From: Populus alba
Lineage: Eukaryota > Streptophyta > Magnoliopsida > Malpighiales > Salicaceae
Direction: 5' to 3'
DNA length: 64,000 nt
Assembly (NCBI RefSeq): GCF_005239225.2
Contig: NC_133287.1
Span: forward strand, 9,095,493-9,159,492
A model generated the notes under the pieces. It made no database searches. It saw only the letters and a program-made list of their open reading frames with translations, and was not told where the DNA came from. Each line of letters starts with the position of its first letter. The stretch's first letter is position 1. Positions 14,201 through 24,599 of this stretch are shown piece after piece. The translations under genes and the position numbers were made by a program.

Positions 14201-14204
14201 GTTA

Positions 14205-14425
14205 TAGCATGGGATGATTCACTTTTGATTGTTTTTGTGCTTTAAAAGTATTTTAAAAAAAATTAAATTTTATTTTATTTTTTATTTTACTTTAAATTAA
14301 TATTTTTTTGGTGTTTTTAGATCATTTTGATGTGCTAATATTAAAAATAATTTTTAAAAAATAAAAAATATCATTTTACTATATTTTCGAGTGAAAGTAT
14401 TTTAAAAAATAACCACAACCACACA
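14205..14425. mobile_element. AT-rich MITE, best copy of a family with at least nine members
   Basis: The ends are gattgtttttgtgctttaaaagtattt on the left and aaagtattttaaaaaataaccacaacc on the right. The core is acttaaattaatattttttgg-like, followed by atcattttgatgtgctaatatt. I know this block as an abundant short repeat in poplar genomes. Other copies, in both orientations: about 25,330-25,500, 26,430-26,570, 42,440-42,585, 43,020-43,215, 47,030-47,140, 47,200-47,360 and 51,290-51,505, with weaker traces near 790-900 and 1,640-1,740. Confidence 0.6.
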
Positions 14426-14546
14426 CTCAAATACGTAATTTAAGTCATGAAAAGACTTCTTATAAAAATTAGGCCTTCCATGGCTATGTCCTAAGCTAAT
14501 GGAGTGATGAGCTTGAACCCTTTTGTGGCCACACTTAAATCAATAA

Positions 14547-14849
14547 TGTTAAAGAATAATATAAATCATATCTTAAGATTTTATCTAAAAGTTTAAGTTA
14601 TTGGGTTGAATTGATTCTTTGACATGATATCAAAGCTTTGATAACCAAACGGTCACGAATTCGAATTTCATCATCCCCATTTATTTGAAAAAAATAAGTA
14701 CAAGATAATATAGATCTATGTAAGTTTTAAGCCGAAAGGGTTTTCACTTGAGATAGTGTGTTAAAAAATAATATAAATCATATATTGGAATCTCATATAA
14801 AAACCTAAATTATTGGGTTGAACTATTGGGTTGAATTAATTCTATGAGA
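14547..14849 (+). mobile_element. TRIM retrotransposon, complete copy with 5-bp target duplication
   Basis: The 5' LTR is 14,547-14,624 (TGTTAAAGAATAATATAAATC to TTTGACA) and the 3' LTR is 14,759-14,849. Immediately after the 5' LTR, tgatatcaaagc (14,625-14,636) is a slightly decayed copy of the initiator-Met tRNA primer site TGGTATCAGAGC. The element is flanked by aataa on both sides (14,542-14,546 and 14,850-14,854), a perfect 5-bp target duplication. The 3' LTR is longer because ctattgggttgaa is duplicated inside it. There is no coding capacity, as expected for a terminal-repeat retrotransposon in miniature. Confidence 0.85.
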
Positions 14850-16009
14850 AATAATACATAAAAAAACAAGAAAATAATGTATATAAAAAGTAAAATGAAG
14901 TTTAAAGGATGCTCTAGTTTTTAAATGGTTTTATGTTGGATTTATATTACTGAGAATTGCTTTGTCTTTTGGCCCAATGACTCCTGAAATCAATATTATC
15001 AAAAAAATGAGTTGGCTCTTAAAATCTTATGATTTTACAAGTCTATATATATTTAACATGTCAAATCGGATTTAAAACTCGAAAACTAGTAAAATCGATC
15101 AAACTCAATCGAACTCTTTCAAACTCGGTAAAATCAGTAAAATCAGAGCGATTTTACGAGTTTGAAAAAAAATATAAAATTGTGTATTCTGGTAATCTAC
15201 ACCTTTAACATTTTCATTGTTTTAAATTCATATCTTGCAAAACTTGTGCAATTTGATAATCAAAGGCTTGATTTTGACAATAATTATTATAATTTTTTTA
15301 ATAATACAAGTTATTTATGGATTTTATTTCTGTAAAATTAAAATACATATTCATTCTTCACACTTTCTTATGTAAACTATTAACATATCAATTGATGTAT
15401 TACTCTGTTTTAGCTGGCAAATATATAGAATAAAAGTTGTAAATTGACATGCTTGACCTTTGAAGTAATTAATGTTAAATGGTCTATCAAAATTTAAAGA
15501 AACTCGTTTATTGTAAATAACAAAGTGAGTAGGTCGATTTGTTTAAGAAGTACACGAATCAATATGAATTATAAAATAAAGTTGTATGAACTTTTCTATT
15601 ATTTATTTTATTTTTAATTTAATTATATTATATTATTAATTACTATTTAATTGAAATTGCTAATATATAATTAATTAAATTATTTTACTTATAATTTTAT
15701 AATTTAAATTTATATTATATATTTAATATCATATTAAAAAAATTATTTTTCACAACCTTGCCGAAACCTTACCTCGTAGTAAAGTAAAATATACACATTA
15801 AAAATTGGATCTTGCATCATGCTCGTCTGGGTTGCCATGACAAGCTCTTTTGGTTTGTTGTGCCATGCATTATTGAAACCGCATTCTTTAAAAACATATT
15901 GTTTTTTGCTCAGATAGTACTATATCAAAAGTACTATATTTAAATAATTTAAGGGTTTTATATTTTTCAAAAGTATTTAAGAGTATTATAAGGATCTGTA
16001 TTGAAAAGT
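14850..16009. other. AT-rich intergenic DNA, no gene seen
   Basis: At about 15,060-15,175 there is a cluster of aaaatcg, aaactcg and gattttacgag motifs, a repetitive but unclassified patch. The rest is featureless AT-rich sequence. Confidence 0.5.
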
Positions 16010-16617
16010 GCTATATCCCCTTGATCATTCCAGCACTCCCACAGCTCCTTTCTATCACGGTTAGCAGCAGGACCCAACTGCTGAGATTTTTCAATATCAC
16101 AAACAAAAGCTAAAACATCAGCTGCACCAAATATCTCATCATTTCTCCACTTCTATCTTTTCCGAATGGCTACACCAAATATGACACTCGAACAAATATT
16201 ACTTTGCCTAAATCTTCTGTAAGTGGTAAAAAAAAAAAAAAAAGTTTCGGAAACGGACCAATGAACTTGCTTTCACCCCACTTGTGCTTTTCCAGTAATT
16301 CATAGGTTGATTTAGAATAAAAATCACCATCAGAGGAAAGACTCCAAGTGATTGCATCATCATCGACTGAAAAAGATGGATCAAACATGGACGAATTCCA
16401 GGCCTGAACCGATGACAAAATAGTTGACAGTAACAGTAGCAATCTCCTCAGGGACCAGCTGACTAAGAGGGGGAAAACGTAATAATCAAAGGAGAGTATA
16501 AACCATCCATCCTCTTATCCAGCCAAAACCGAACCTGATTAGCCTTCCCAACAATCCATTGTATGGAACACGATAAAAACCAACCCTATGGCTTGACCCG
16601 TAAACTATCCTCCTGAG

Positions 16618-16695
16618 TGTTGGAGAATAATATAAATCATATTTTAAGATCTCATTTAATAACTTAAGTTATTGAGTTGAAATGGTTCTTTGACA
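16618..16695 (+). repeat. Solo LTR of the TRIM family inside the LINE
   Basis: 78 bp from TGTTGGAGAATAATATAAATC to TTTGACA, the same LTR as at 14,547. It is flanked on both sides by ctgag (16,613-16,617 and 16,696-16,700), a perfect 5-bp target duplication. This is the expected product of LTR-LTR recombination. Confidence 0.85.
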
Positions 16696-17414
16696 CTGAG
16701 TAAGCAAACCCTAACCCAGTTTCACAAGCATAGCCTCCTTCATCAGGACTCTTCAGGTGGAGAAGAGTAGCTCAGCTAAGCAAATGTATTTTAAGCTGAC
16801 CCTTATGCTCAACCCAAACGGGAAAACCGACACAGCCACTCAACGTTATCAATAGTGGCATTGGGCAGCTTAGTACTTTGCATTGTATACAAAGGTACGT
16901 AGAGAAGCTAAAACGGACTGGCATCGAGTTATACGGCCAGCTAGCCCGAAAGACGTCGACGATGATGAACTTTCTCGACCAAAATGATGATACGTGCTTC
17001 TAGTAATCCGAAAATGCAACGAAGGCGCGCCTAAATATTTACCCAGATTATCACATTTTAGTAAAAGCACTAGCTTGATCAATAGAATTTTCCAAGGTCA
17101 AACTGACATTCTTGCAAAAAAAATAAATTAATACGAGTTTTGGCAATACTGACTTTCTGACCAGAATAGGCACAAAATAAATCCACGCACCTTCGAACCT
17201 CCTGAATTTGATGCATACTGTTCCCAGTAAAAAGATTTCTAAGTTTGCTGCAGAAGAAGTACAAATACATGGCTTAACCAGAACTGTAAAATTAAGCATA
17301 AAGCCTGCACTTGAAGTTTATCATAAATAAAAACCTAACTCAGACGATCATAAACCTTTTCTAAATCAATTTTAATGACATGAAACCTCTCCTAACTTTT
17401 TTTCACCCAAGTTA

Positions 17415-17910
17415 TGTTAAAAAATCATTTCAACCCAATAATTTAAATTCTTAAATAAAGTTCTAACATATGATTTATATTATTAACACATCCCCTCAAG
17501 TGAAAGCATTTTGAACTTGAAATTTGCACACTCGTATTACCTTGTACTTAATTTTTATCAAATAAATTAAATGAAGGTGACGAGATTCGAACTCGTGATC
17601 ACTTGGTTATCGAGGTTCTATTACAATGTTATAAAACCAATCCAACCCAATAGCTTAAGCTTTAAGTGAGGTCTAAGTATATAATTTATATTATTTTCTA
17701 ACACACTCTCATAAGTGAAAGCCCTTTGGGCTTCAAATTACACAGGTTCACACTACATTGTATTTAATTTTCATCAAATAAATAGGAACGGTGAGATTCG
17801 AACTCGTGACCGCTTGGTCATGAAGACTCTAACACTATGTCAAAGAATCATCTAAACCCAATAGTTTAAGCTGTTAGATGAGGTCCCAAGTATGATTTAT
17901 ATTATTAACA
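17415..17910 (-). mobile_element. Tandem TRIM with three LTRs and two internal regions
   Basis: On the minus strand, LTR-A (17,839-17,910), LTR-B (17,627-17,703) and LTR-C (17,415-17,488) alternate with internal segments at 17,704-17,838 and 17,489-17,626. Each LTR runs from a TGTTA-type start to a TGACA-type end. A purine-rich cttgaggggatg precedes LTR-C and a cttatgagagtg precedes LTR-B on the minus strand, as polypurine tracts. The flanks are agtta (17,410-17,414) and agcta (17,911-17,915), a target duplication with one mismatch. Both internal segments contain a tRNA T-arm-like hairpin with an attcgaa loop (17,580-17,596 and 17,791-17,807). The insertion splits the LINE reverse transcriptase. 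Confidence 0.85.
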
Positions 17911-18230
17911 AGCTATAATTTTATTATCCATTATAAGTCATCCCGGAACAAAATACTCTGAAAAGGACTAATGAGCTTCAAAAGTAATGGTTGGATCTTG
18001 TTTTTAATGATCTTAGTAATCAATATGTAGATAGCTATAGATAGGTGGCTCTTCTTTCATCTCGGACCGATCAACTGTTTTTGTAACTTAAGAAAATAAT
18101 ATGCATGCGTTGCTAGTATGTTTTAAAGAAAAATAAATTCCGCAACTTGAGTTATAGACCTACTTATGTTATATATATATATATATATGATAACATGTAG
18201 AAAAAAAAACCTTGTAAAAAAAAGTATGAA

Positions 18231-18960
18231 GTTAAATTCCAAGATAACTCAAAGTTAAAGAATGAAAAAAATTATAAAAAAAATACCCAAGCCAATCTGA
18301 ATTAGCATGGAAAACTCATGACCTAAATTGTGAGGTGTAAGAAAAAAATATAAAATAAGAATGATGTGAATTTGGGTTAACATTTCATATTTGTAACCCG
18401 AGTCACGAGCTAGGATCACCGCATTGAAAAAAAATACGAAGCTCAATTATTTACAATGCAATATTGAATGATGAAATTAAAAAAAAAATCAAATTTTTTT
18501 TTATAAAAAAAAGATAAAAACAAGAAATAAAAGAATAAAAATCAAATTTGATATAAAAATAAAATGATGTAATAGCCTAAGTCAATCTAAGTTAGCATGA
18601 AAAATCTAATTAAAAACAAATAAGTTCTAAACTTAGTATTGAAGGACGAAATCTAATTAAAAATAGTTGGTGTAAATTTTTTTTCAAAAAAAGACTAATG
18701 GTAATATAGGTTAACATTTGATATTCGTGACCTAAGTCATGACATCAGGATCATCATATAAAAAAAAACATTACGAAACTCAATTCTCAATCAATTTAAT
18801 GTTGACGGATTATATTGAAAAAATAAAATCAATTTAGAAAAAGGATCCAAAGCAAAAATAAAATAATAAAGATCAAATTTCATATAATAATAAAATAAAA
18901 TAAAATGATGTAAAATCATCGGGCCAATTCAAGTTAGCATGGAAAATTCATGACACGGGT
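18231..18960. repeat. Decayed tandem repeat with units of about 290-345 bp
   Basis: The block 'aag(c/t)caatctraattagcatg' recurs near 18,280, 18,572 and 18,925. Each is followed, where the unit continues, by a gggttaacattt / gtaacccgagtcacgagc block and then a 'aaaatcaaatttgatataaaaataaaat' block. This is the non-coding 'aacccgagtcatgag' repeat class also seen near 12,400 and 52,200. A 63-codon frame inside it is not a gene. Confidence 0.5.
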
Positions 18961-18989
18961 TAGAGGTTTAAAATCTATTTCACAAAAAT

Positions 18990-20403
18990 ACACGCAGACT
19001 TGGCTCTATATACAATTTAGTAGCTTCTATTATTCAAAGTGTACTAGACTATTCAACAAGGATATTTAGTTTATAAGCTTTCAAAATATAAAAGATATTC
19101 AAGAAACGCCTACAGTTCATACAAATTCAAATTTATAAGCATGCAAAATAAAAACTCATGGAAAAACATGTTTTCAATACAAAAATAATAATAGAATTAT
19201 AGTATGCATACAAATATATATTCAAACTTACAATTGATATTAATTCAAGGTTCTAACATGCATACTAACAATAAAAATATGTGTTTAAATTGAAACAAAA
19301 AAAGGTTCTTACTTGTTGAAGCACTTTAAAGTAATGGAATTTTTCTTATTGTTAATGATGAATCCTTTATCCTTAAAGTTTTATTACTCCTCATTTGTGC
19401 AATTAAAATGTTTGTATTATGTCTCCCAAAATTACATAACACCACCACCTTGGTTTAGATGCACTTTTAAACAAGGTCTTTAAACCAAAGTAAAAGAACT
19501 CAATTATCTCTTATCAAAGTAAACCTAAGCTTTAAATTTGAGAAAAACACAAAGCATATAAAAAAAAACACCAAAAAAGAGGTGAGGAAGAGCGTGTAAA
19601 ATTTTGAAAAAAATAAAAACTTGTAGGAAACATTTTTTTCACCCCTTCCTCCTTTTATAGTGAACTTTAAAAGCTAAAAGGTTGAAGAATTAATTCTAAT
19701 AATAATCAGAATTAATTTCCACTATTACCAAATTTTGATTAGCCACCATAAATCAAGAATTAGATTTGAATATAATGTCCATAAATCTAAATTTTTTTAG
19801 GTGAAAATGCTTTTGGAAGAGACTATTAACATTCATAGGCTGGATTAAACAAAACAATGGGCTGTAAGAAATAATTCTTCATGGACTAGCCCAAGTCTAA
19901 CTTCTAGTTGGCAAACAATAATAATTTTTTGTGGTCTAAAATATTATTTTACAATAAACTCAAACTCAAGCCCAACCCTAAGCCTGAGCATGAGCTGGAC
20001 TAAGCCAGTTCGGTGCACACGTGGGTTTAAATCCATAACCGACTTTGCTTAAGACTTCTCCTTTCTAAAAACTTAGGTACTCTTTAGGCCTAATTTTAAC
20101 TTCCTAGCTTTCTACTTTATAAGTATAAAGAAAGTTTTGTTTTTTTTGTTTTTTTTTCTATATGGGATATAGTTCTTTTAGAAGGTTTTGAGTTTCACCA
20201 AAACATGTCAACTAAAAGTTTTTTTAGATTAATTTTTTATTCATCACTAATTTGTTTAAATCATATTAATATTTTATTTTAAAAGAGCTTATGTTGAAGA
20301 TTAAAAAACCAACAAAGTTTTAACTCAAAAAGCGAGTGGACCCCATTTTTTATTTAGCATTGAATATGTTCATTAACCATTTTCTAAACAATTTTTTCCA
20401 ACA
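18990..20403 (-). repeat. LTR of a copia-type element (3' LTR on the minus strand)
   Basis: On the minus strand the LTR begins tgttggaaaaaattg at 20,403, directly after a purine-rich catgagggat tract. That is the normal polypurine tract to 3' LTR junction. The LTR shares long blocks with about 4,440-5,980 and with 23,640-24,215. The left end is approximate. Confidence 0.6.
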
Positions 20404-20926
20404 ATCCCTCATGTAAATGGAAACTATCTAACCAATTTAAAAACAACTCAAAGATTTGTTAAGAGATACTGATTTGGTAGATCATTATATCATGATAGAT
20501 AACTTCTAGTGAAATACTATTAGATTTACTAATTAAATAATGAACATAATGTCTTGAATTATTCATCTTTTGTATAAACCAAAAAAAAAATATTCATATA
20601 GTTCTTTACCTAGAAATTTTATTTGGTTCTGAGTGTTATGTTTATTTTGGTTCTGAATAACTCTTGGGTTCATGAGTGCTTTAGACAAATGAACCTTTAT
20701 CAAAATTATCAAAGAAACAACTATATTTCTTACTTATATAAGTGATATTTCATTAAGAGTATTCTACTATACTCTACTTGGTGTGCCAAGATATAAGAAT
20801 CATTAAGAGCACAACTCATCCTTTATCACGTTGCATCTAGCACTTATACTTAATTTTTCATTTGACCCTAGATTTTGAGATATCTAATTAGCTAGAAATG
20901 GTTTCTATCATTACAGTCTTTCATCT

Positions 20927-21220
20927 TTACACAAGCTCTCTTGAAAACACTTTTGTTAGCGGATCCCTAGTATTGTCCTTTGACTTTACATTGTCAATGC
21001 AAATAATTTCATTTAAAAGCAAGTGTTTAACAATATTATATCTATGACATATGTGTCTAGACTTACCATTATACATAATACAAATTTCTAATATAATGAT
21101 ATTAGGATAATAGGTAAGCTCCTCATTAGAGTCACCATTTAAAAAAGTTATTTTTATATTTATTTGATTTATTTCAAGCTTGTTAATAGGTATTTGGGAG
21201 TTGGATACATAGTTTCTCAA
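20927..21220 (-). pseudogene. Copia pol relic (RT fragment fused to RNase H tail)
   Basis: A 97-codon minus-strand frame joins two distant parts of a copia polyprotein. One is the RT segment IKITFLNGDSNEEL, equivalent to the conserved region just upstream of the active site. The other is the C-terminal RNase H segment KSRHICHRYNIVKHLL, with VKSKDNTRDPLTK. Everything between, including the active-site YVDD, is missing, so the element lost most of pol by internal deletion. Its 3' LTR follows at 20,403. Confidence 0.75.
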
Positions 21221-21239
21221 TGTATAAATAAGAGATGTA

Positions 21240-23600
21240 TGATTTTAAAGGATCACGACAAGATTGATCAAAAGTGACAACACTAATGTTGAGATGTCAC
21301 CACTTGAGTATGCTAGTGATTGGGATGTAGAGTATTTGGTTGAGGTAAAATTATTGGTTATTCAGCATGCACTAAATGTTCAGATTAAGAAAGATGATTA
21401 GGAGTAACAAAGAGAGAATATATCACGTACAAGAAGCTATATCGATACCAACATATATAGTAAGATTATTTATGGTGGGAGTTGTGTTAATGTTGCTCGT
21501 ACTATACTTATTAAGAAATTAAATTTGATTACTAATAAACATCATAGACCATATAAGCTTGAATAGTTGAATGAATATGAAAAAGTTAAGATTAAAAAAC
21601 AGATCCTATCTTTTTTTTATTGGGAAATATCATGATGAGGTTTTGTATGATGTGATTCTTATGCATGCGGGCCACTTGTTATTGGGGCATTTATGATAAT
21701 TTTATATAAGTGTAGTGCATGATAGGTTTAGAAATAGAAACTCTTTTGTAAATGATGAAAAATTCATCACACTTGTACCATTGTCACCAAAATAGGTTTA
21801 TAAAGATCAATTAAAATTGAAAAGATAAAGTGAAGCCAAAATAAGTGAGAAATCATGGAAAGGTCTTGAGCTTAGAGAGGAGAGAAAATATTATGAGTCA
21901 TTAGGGAGAAATAAAAAAACATCTATGTTTTTATGGAAGGAAAAAAAAAAAAAAACAAAGATCAAGAGTGTTTTTTTTATTCTAACCAGGTGATGAGTGT
22001 ATTTGTGTAGAAAAAGACTTATTTTAACATTAATGAACTTGATTTTTGTTTTTCTAGTGTGGCAATTGTTTTATTACAAGAATCCAAAGATATGTTTATC
22101 AAAGATATTCCTACTGGTTAACCACCAATAAAAAGAAATTAAACAATTACTAATTGACCAACCTATCAAAGTAATCTTGAGGAGACAAATAAATTTTAAA
22201 AGCAAGTTGAGGATTTCTTGTCTAAAGAGTGCATAATAGAAAACTTGAGTCAATGTGTTGTTTTGATGTTATTGTGCTTGAAAATGATGGAACTTGGAGG
22301 ATGTGTGGTTATTATCATGCAATTAACAACATTACGATAAAGTATAGTCATTCAATTTCTAGGCTTCATTATATGTTAGATGAATTGCATGGTTCTTGTA
22401 TTTTTACAAAGGTTTATTTAAAAAATTGTTATCATCATATTAGGATGAAAGAAGAAGATAAATGAGAAATTACTTTTAAAACTAAGCATGGACTTTAAGA
22501 ATGGTTAGTTATGTCATTTGGTCTTATTAATGCATTTAGTACTTTTATGAGATTGATGAATCATATATTGCATGTATTTATTGGAAGATTTTTTGTTGTG
22601 TATTTTGATGATGTCTTGGTTTATAGCAAGAGTTTGGATGAACATATTGAGCATTTGCATTTTATACTTAATGTTTTAAGAAAAGAAACATTATTTTCTC
22701 ATATAAAAAAAATGTACTTTTTTCATGGAAAATATTATATTTCTTGGTTATGTTGTTATTGTAAAAAGTATAACGATTGATGAGGAAAAAGTGAAGGCTA
22801 TCCAAGAATGATTACACCTATGTTAATAAACCAAGGCAAGAAGTTTTCATGGTTTAACTAATTTTTATAAGAGATTTGTTAATGATTTTAGCATACTAGC
22901 TGCACCACTCATTAAAATCATTAAAAAGATAGTTTTAAATGAAGTATTAAACAAGATAATATATTTAATATTCTTAAAAAAGGATAAGTTCAACATCTAC
23001 ACTTTTATTAGCATCGCCTGACTTTACTAAAACTTTTGAAATTAAATGTGATTTTTTAGGAATAGTTATTAGGGTTTTTTAATATAGGAGAAGCAAACGA
23101 TTGCTTATTTTAGTGAAAAGCTTAATAGTGCAGCGTTGAACTACCTGACTTATGGTAAGGAGCTTTATATCTTGGTGAAGACTTTGTAGACTTGGTAACA
23201 CTACTTATGGTTGAAAGAATTTGTGATTTATTCATATCATTAGTCACTAAAACACTCGAAAGAACAAAGTAAGTTGAATCAACATGCCAAGTGGGTGGAA
23301 TTTATCAAGACCTACCTTTATGTGACTACATACAAGTAAGGTAAGGAAAATGTAGTGGTTAATGCACTATCTAAGAGGTATATTCTTCTTTATACTATAA
23401 ATACAAAATTGTTGGGATTTGAATATGTAAAAGAATGTATGCTAATGATAGTGATTTTGATGATATATACATTGCTTATGATAAGTCAATGTTTAGAAAG
23501 TCTTATAGTACAAATGATTACTTCTTTGAAGTCTGATAGATCTATGCTTGAATTTTTTATTTGTGAAGCTCATGGTGTGGATTAATATGATATTTTGGTT
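21240..23600 (+). pseudogene. Gypsy pol relic: protease, RT and RNase H
   Basis: About 21,440-21,770 reads as a degraded aspartic protease region (IIYGGSCVNVA-like, where DGGS is expected, then GKYHDEVLYDV and AGHLLLG). About 22,200-22,780 is the reverse transcriptase: one frame at 22,229-22,465 holds WRMCGYYHAINNIT and a truncated palm, and the frame at 22,511-22,780 holds the active-site motif YFDDVLVYS (22,601 onward). About 22,985-23,400 is the RNase H region, ending with a KENVVVNALSKR motif. In-frame stops and frameshifts break every domain. It lies between the copia pol relic and a fragment of the same LTR family, so it either inserted there or was rearranged into it. Confidence 0.85.
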
Positions 23601-23639
23601 TTAAAATATTTTAGATGTTTTATGTGAACACTTTTTATT

Positions 23640-24215
23640 GGCCTTTACAAGAACTATTTATAAGCTCTAGATTAGAAAGAAAATTAATAAAGAAAATAAA
23701 GTTGTAATACAAGAGGAGCTAAGCTAAAAAAAATAAGTAAAGATGGAGTGTATAATTACTGTAAAATATAGGTAGAAAAAATTAACCAAAAACACTCTTC
23801 TTCAACTTCTTTTATAGATGATTTTGGAATCAAAACTGATACAAAATTAATTTTGATAATTTTCAGAATAAATTCTTTCAATTATTAATTTTGATTACCT
23901 ACCATAAAACCAAATTAAACCTGAATGTTTTGGCTTTAAATAAAATGTTTTTAACTGAAAAATTCTCATGGATCCAATTTTAACTTTTCACATTCTCATA
24001 TATAAATAATAGGCAAAACTTCTTCTTTTTCTTATGTGGGACAAACATTTATAAATGGTTTGAGTTTCTGTAAAACATATCAACCAAGAGTTTCTTTAAA
24101 ATTATTTATTTATTTATTTATAATTTACTTAAGTCATTTTAATATTATATCAAAGTTTTAATGCTAAAAATCAGAAGATCTCACTTCTAACCATGTTTTA
24201 AACAAATTTTCGGAT
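23640..24215 (-). repeat. Partial LTR of the same family as 18,990-20,403
   Basis: Shared blocks in the same orientation include 'gattacctaccataaa', 'tatgtgggacaaa', 'ttgagtttctgtaaaacatatcaaccaagag' and the run near 'caaagttttaatgctaaaaa'. If the copia element was intact before rearrangement, this would be the remnant of its 5' LTR. Confidence 0.5.
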
Positions 24216-24312
24216 ACTTTTCCACACAAAATCTTGAAATTTGTCAGCACTTTTGCAGTACATATAAAACAGAAAACGGCCAGCACTCACTCTGTTACTT
24301 ATGTCTTTTTTT

Positions 24313-24585
24313 TCACTCGATGACAAAGTTGTCTCCAATAGTTGAAGATGTGTCTAGGTTAAAGTAAATGAATAACCAAAAACTAGGTTTCTGTACTTTG
24401 ATGGCTTCCTCAATTCTCATAATCCTGTTCAGAGACTTGAACGAGTCAGAAAGTTTCTTTGCAACATCGACCAGGTCATATATTAGACCTGGCTGGGTTT
24501 TCTTGCTTTGCCCAGGAACCAAAATCACAACGTTATAACGCAAACAACGTTGCAGGTATAGAAAATAACAAAGAACTTTGGCCAC
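24313..24585 (-). pseudogene. Unrecognised 90-codon frame, possible gene fragment
   Basis: The composition and codon pattern look protein-like rather than AT-rich noise. Mid-frame the sequence reads LVPGQSKKTQPGLIYDLVDV and KSLNRIMRIEEAIKVQKPSF, ending in TSSTIGDNFVIE and a stop. I do not recognise the family. No companion exons with matching splice sites were found in the AT-rich flanks, so a captured or decayed gene fragment is more likely than an intact gene. Confidence 0.3.
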
Positions 24586-24599
24586 TTTCGAATATTAAA

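Larger units (their letters stand above)
16010..18030 (-). mobile_element. L1-type LINE ORF2 relic, interrupted by two TRIM insertions
   Basis: Read on the minus strand, a non-LTR reverse transcriptase runs in the expected order through many stops and frameshifts. Near 17,950-18,020 is KIIKNKIQPLLLKLISPFQS, followed by a FVPG-like motif. Near 17,350-17,390 is KIDLEKVYDR, the conserved RT motif before the active site. Near 17,150-17,270 is SGQKVSIAKTRI. Near 16,870-17,080 are LGKYLG and LAGRITRCQSVL. Near 16,200-16,400 is ITWSLSSDGDFYSKSTYELL, the zinc-binding RT-associated domain. The relic probably fades out near 16,010. A TRIM with three LTRs splits the RT at 17,415-17,910, and a solo TRIM LTR splits it at 16,618-16,695. 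The element is dead. Confidence 0.8.
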
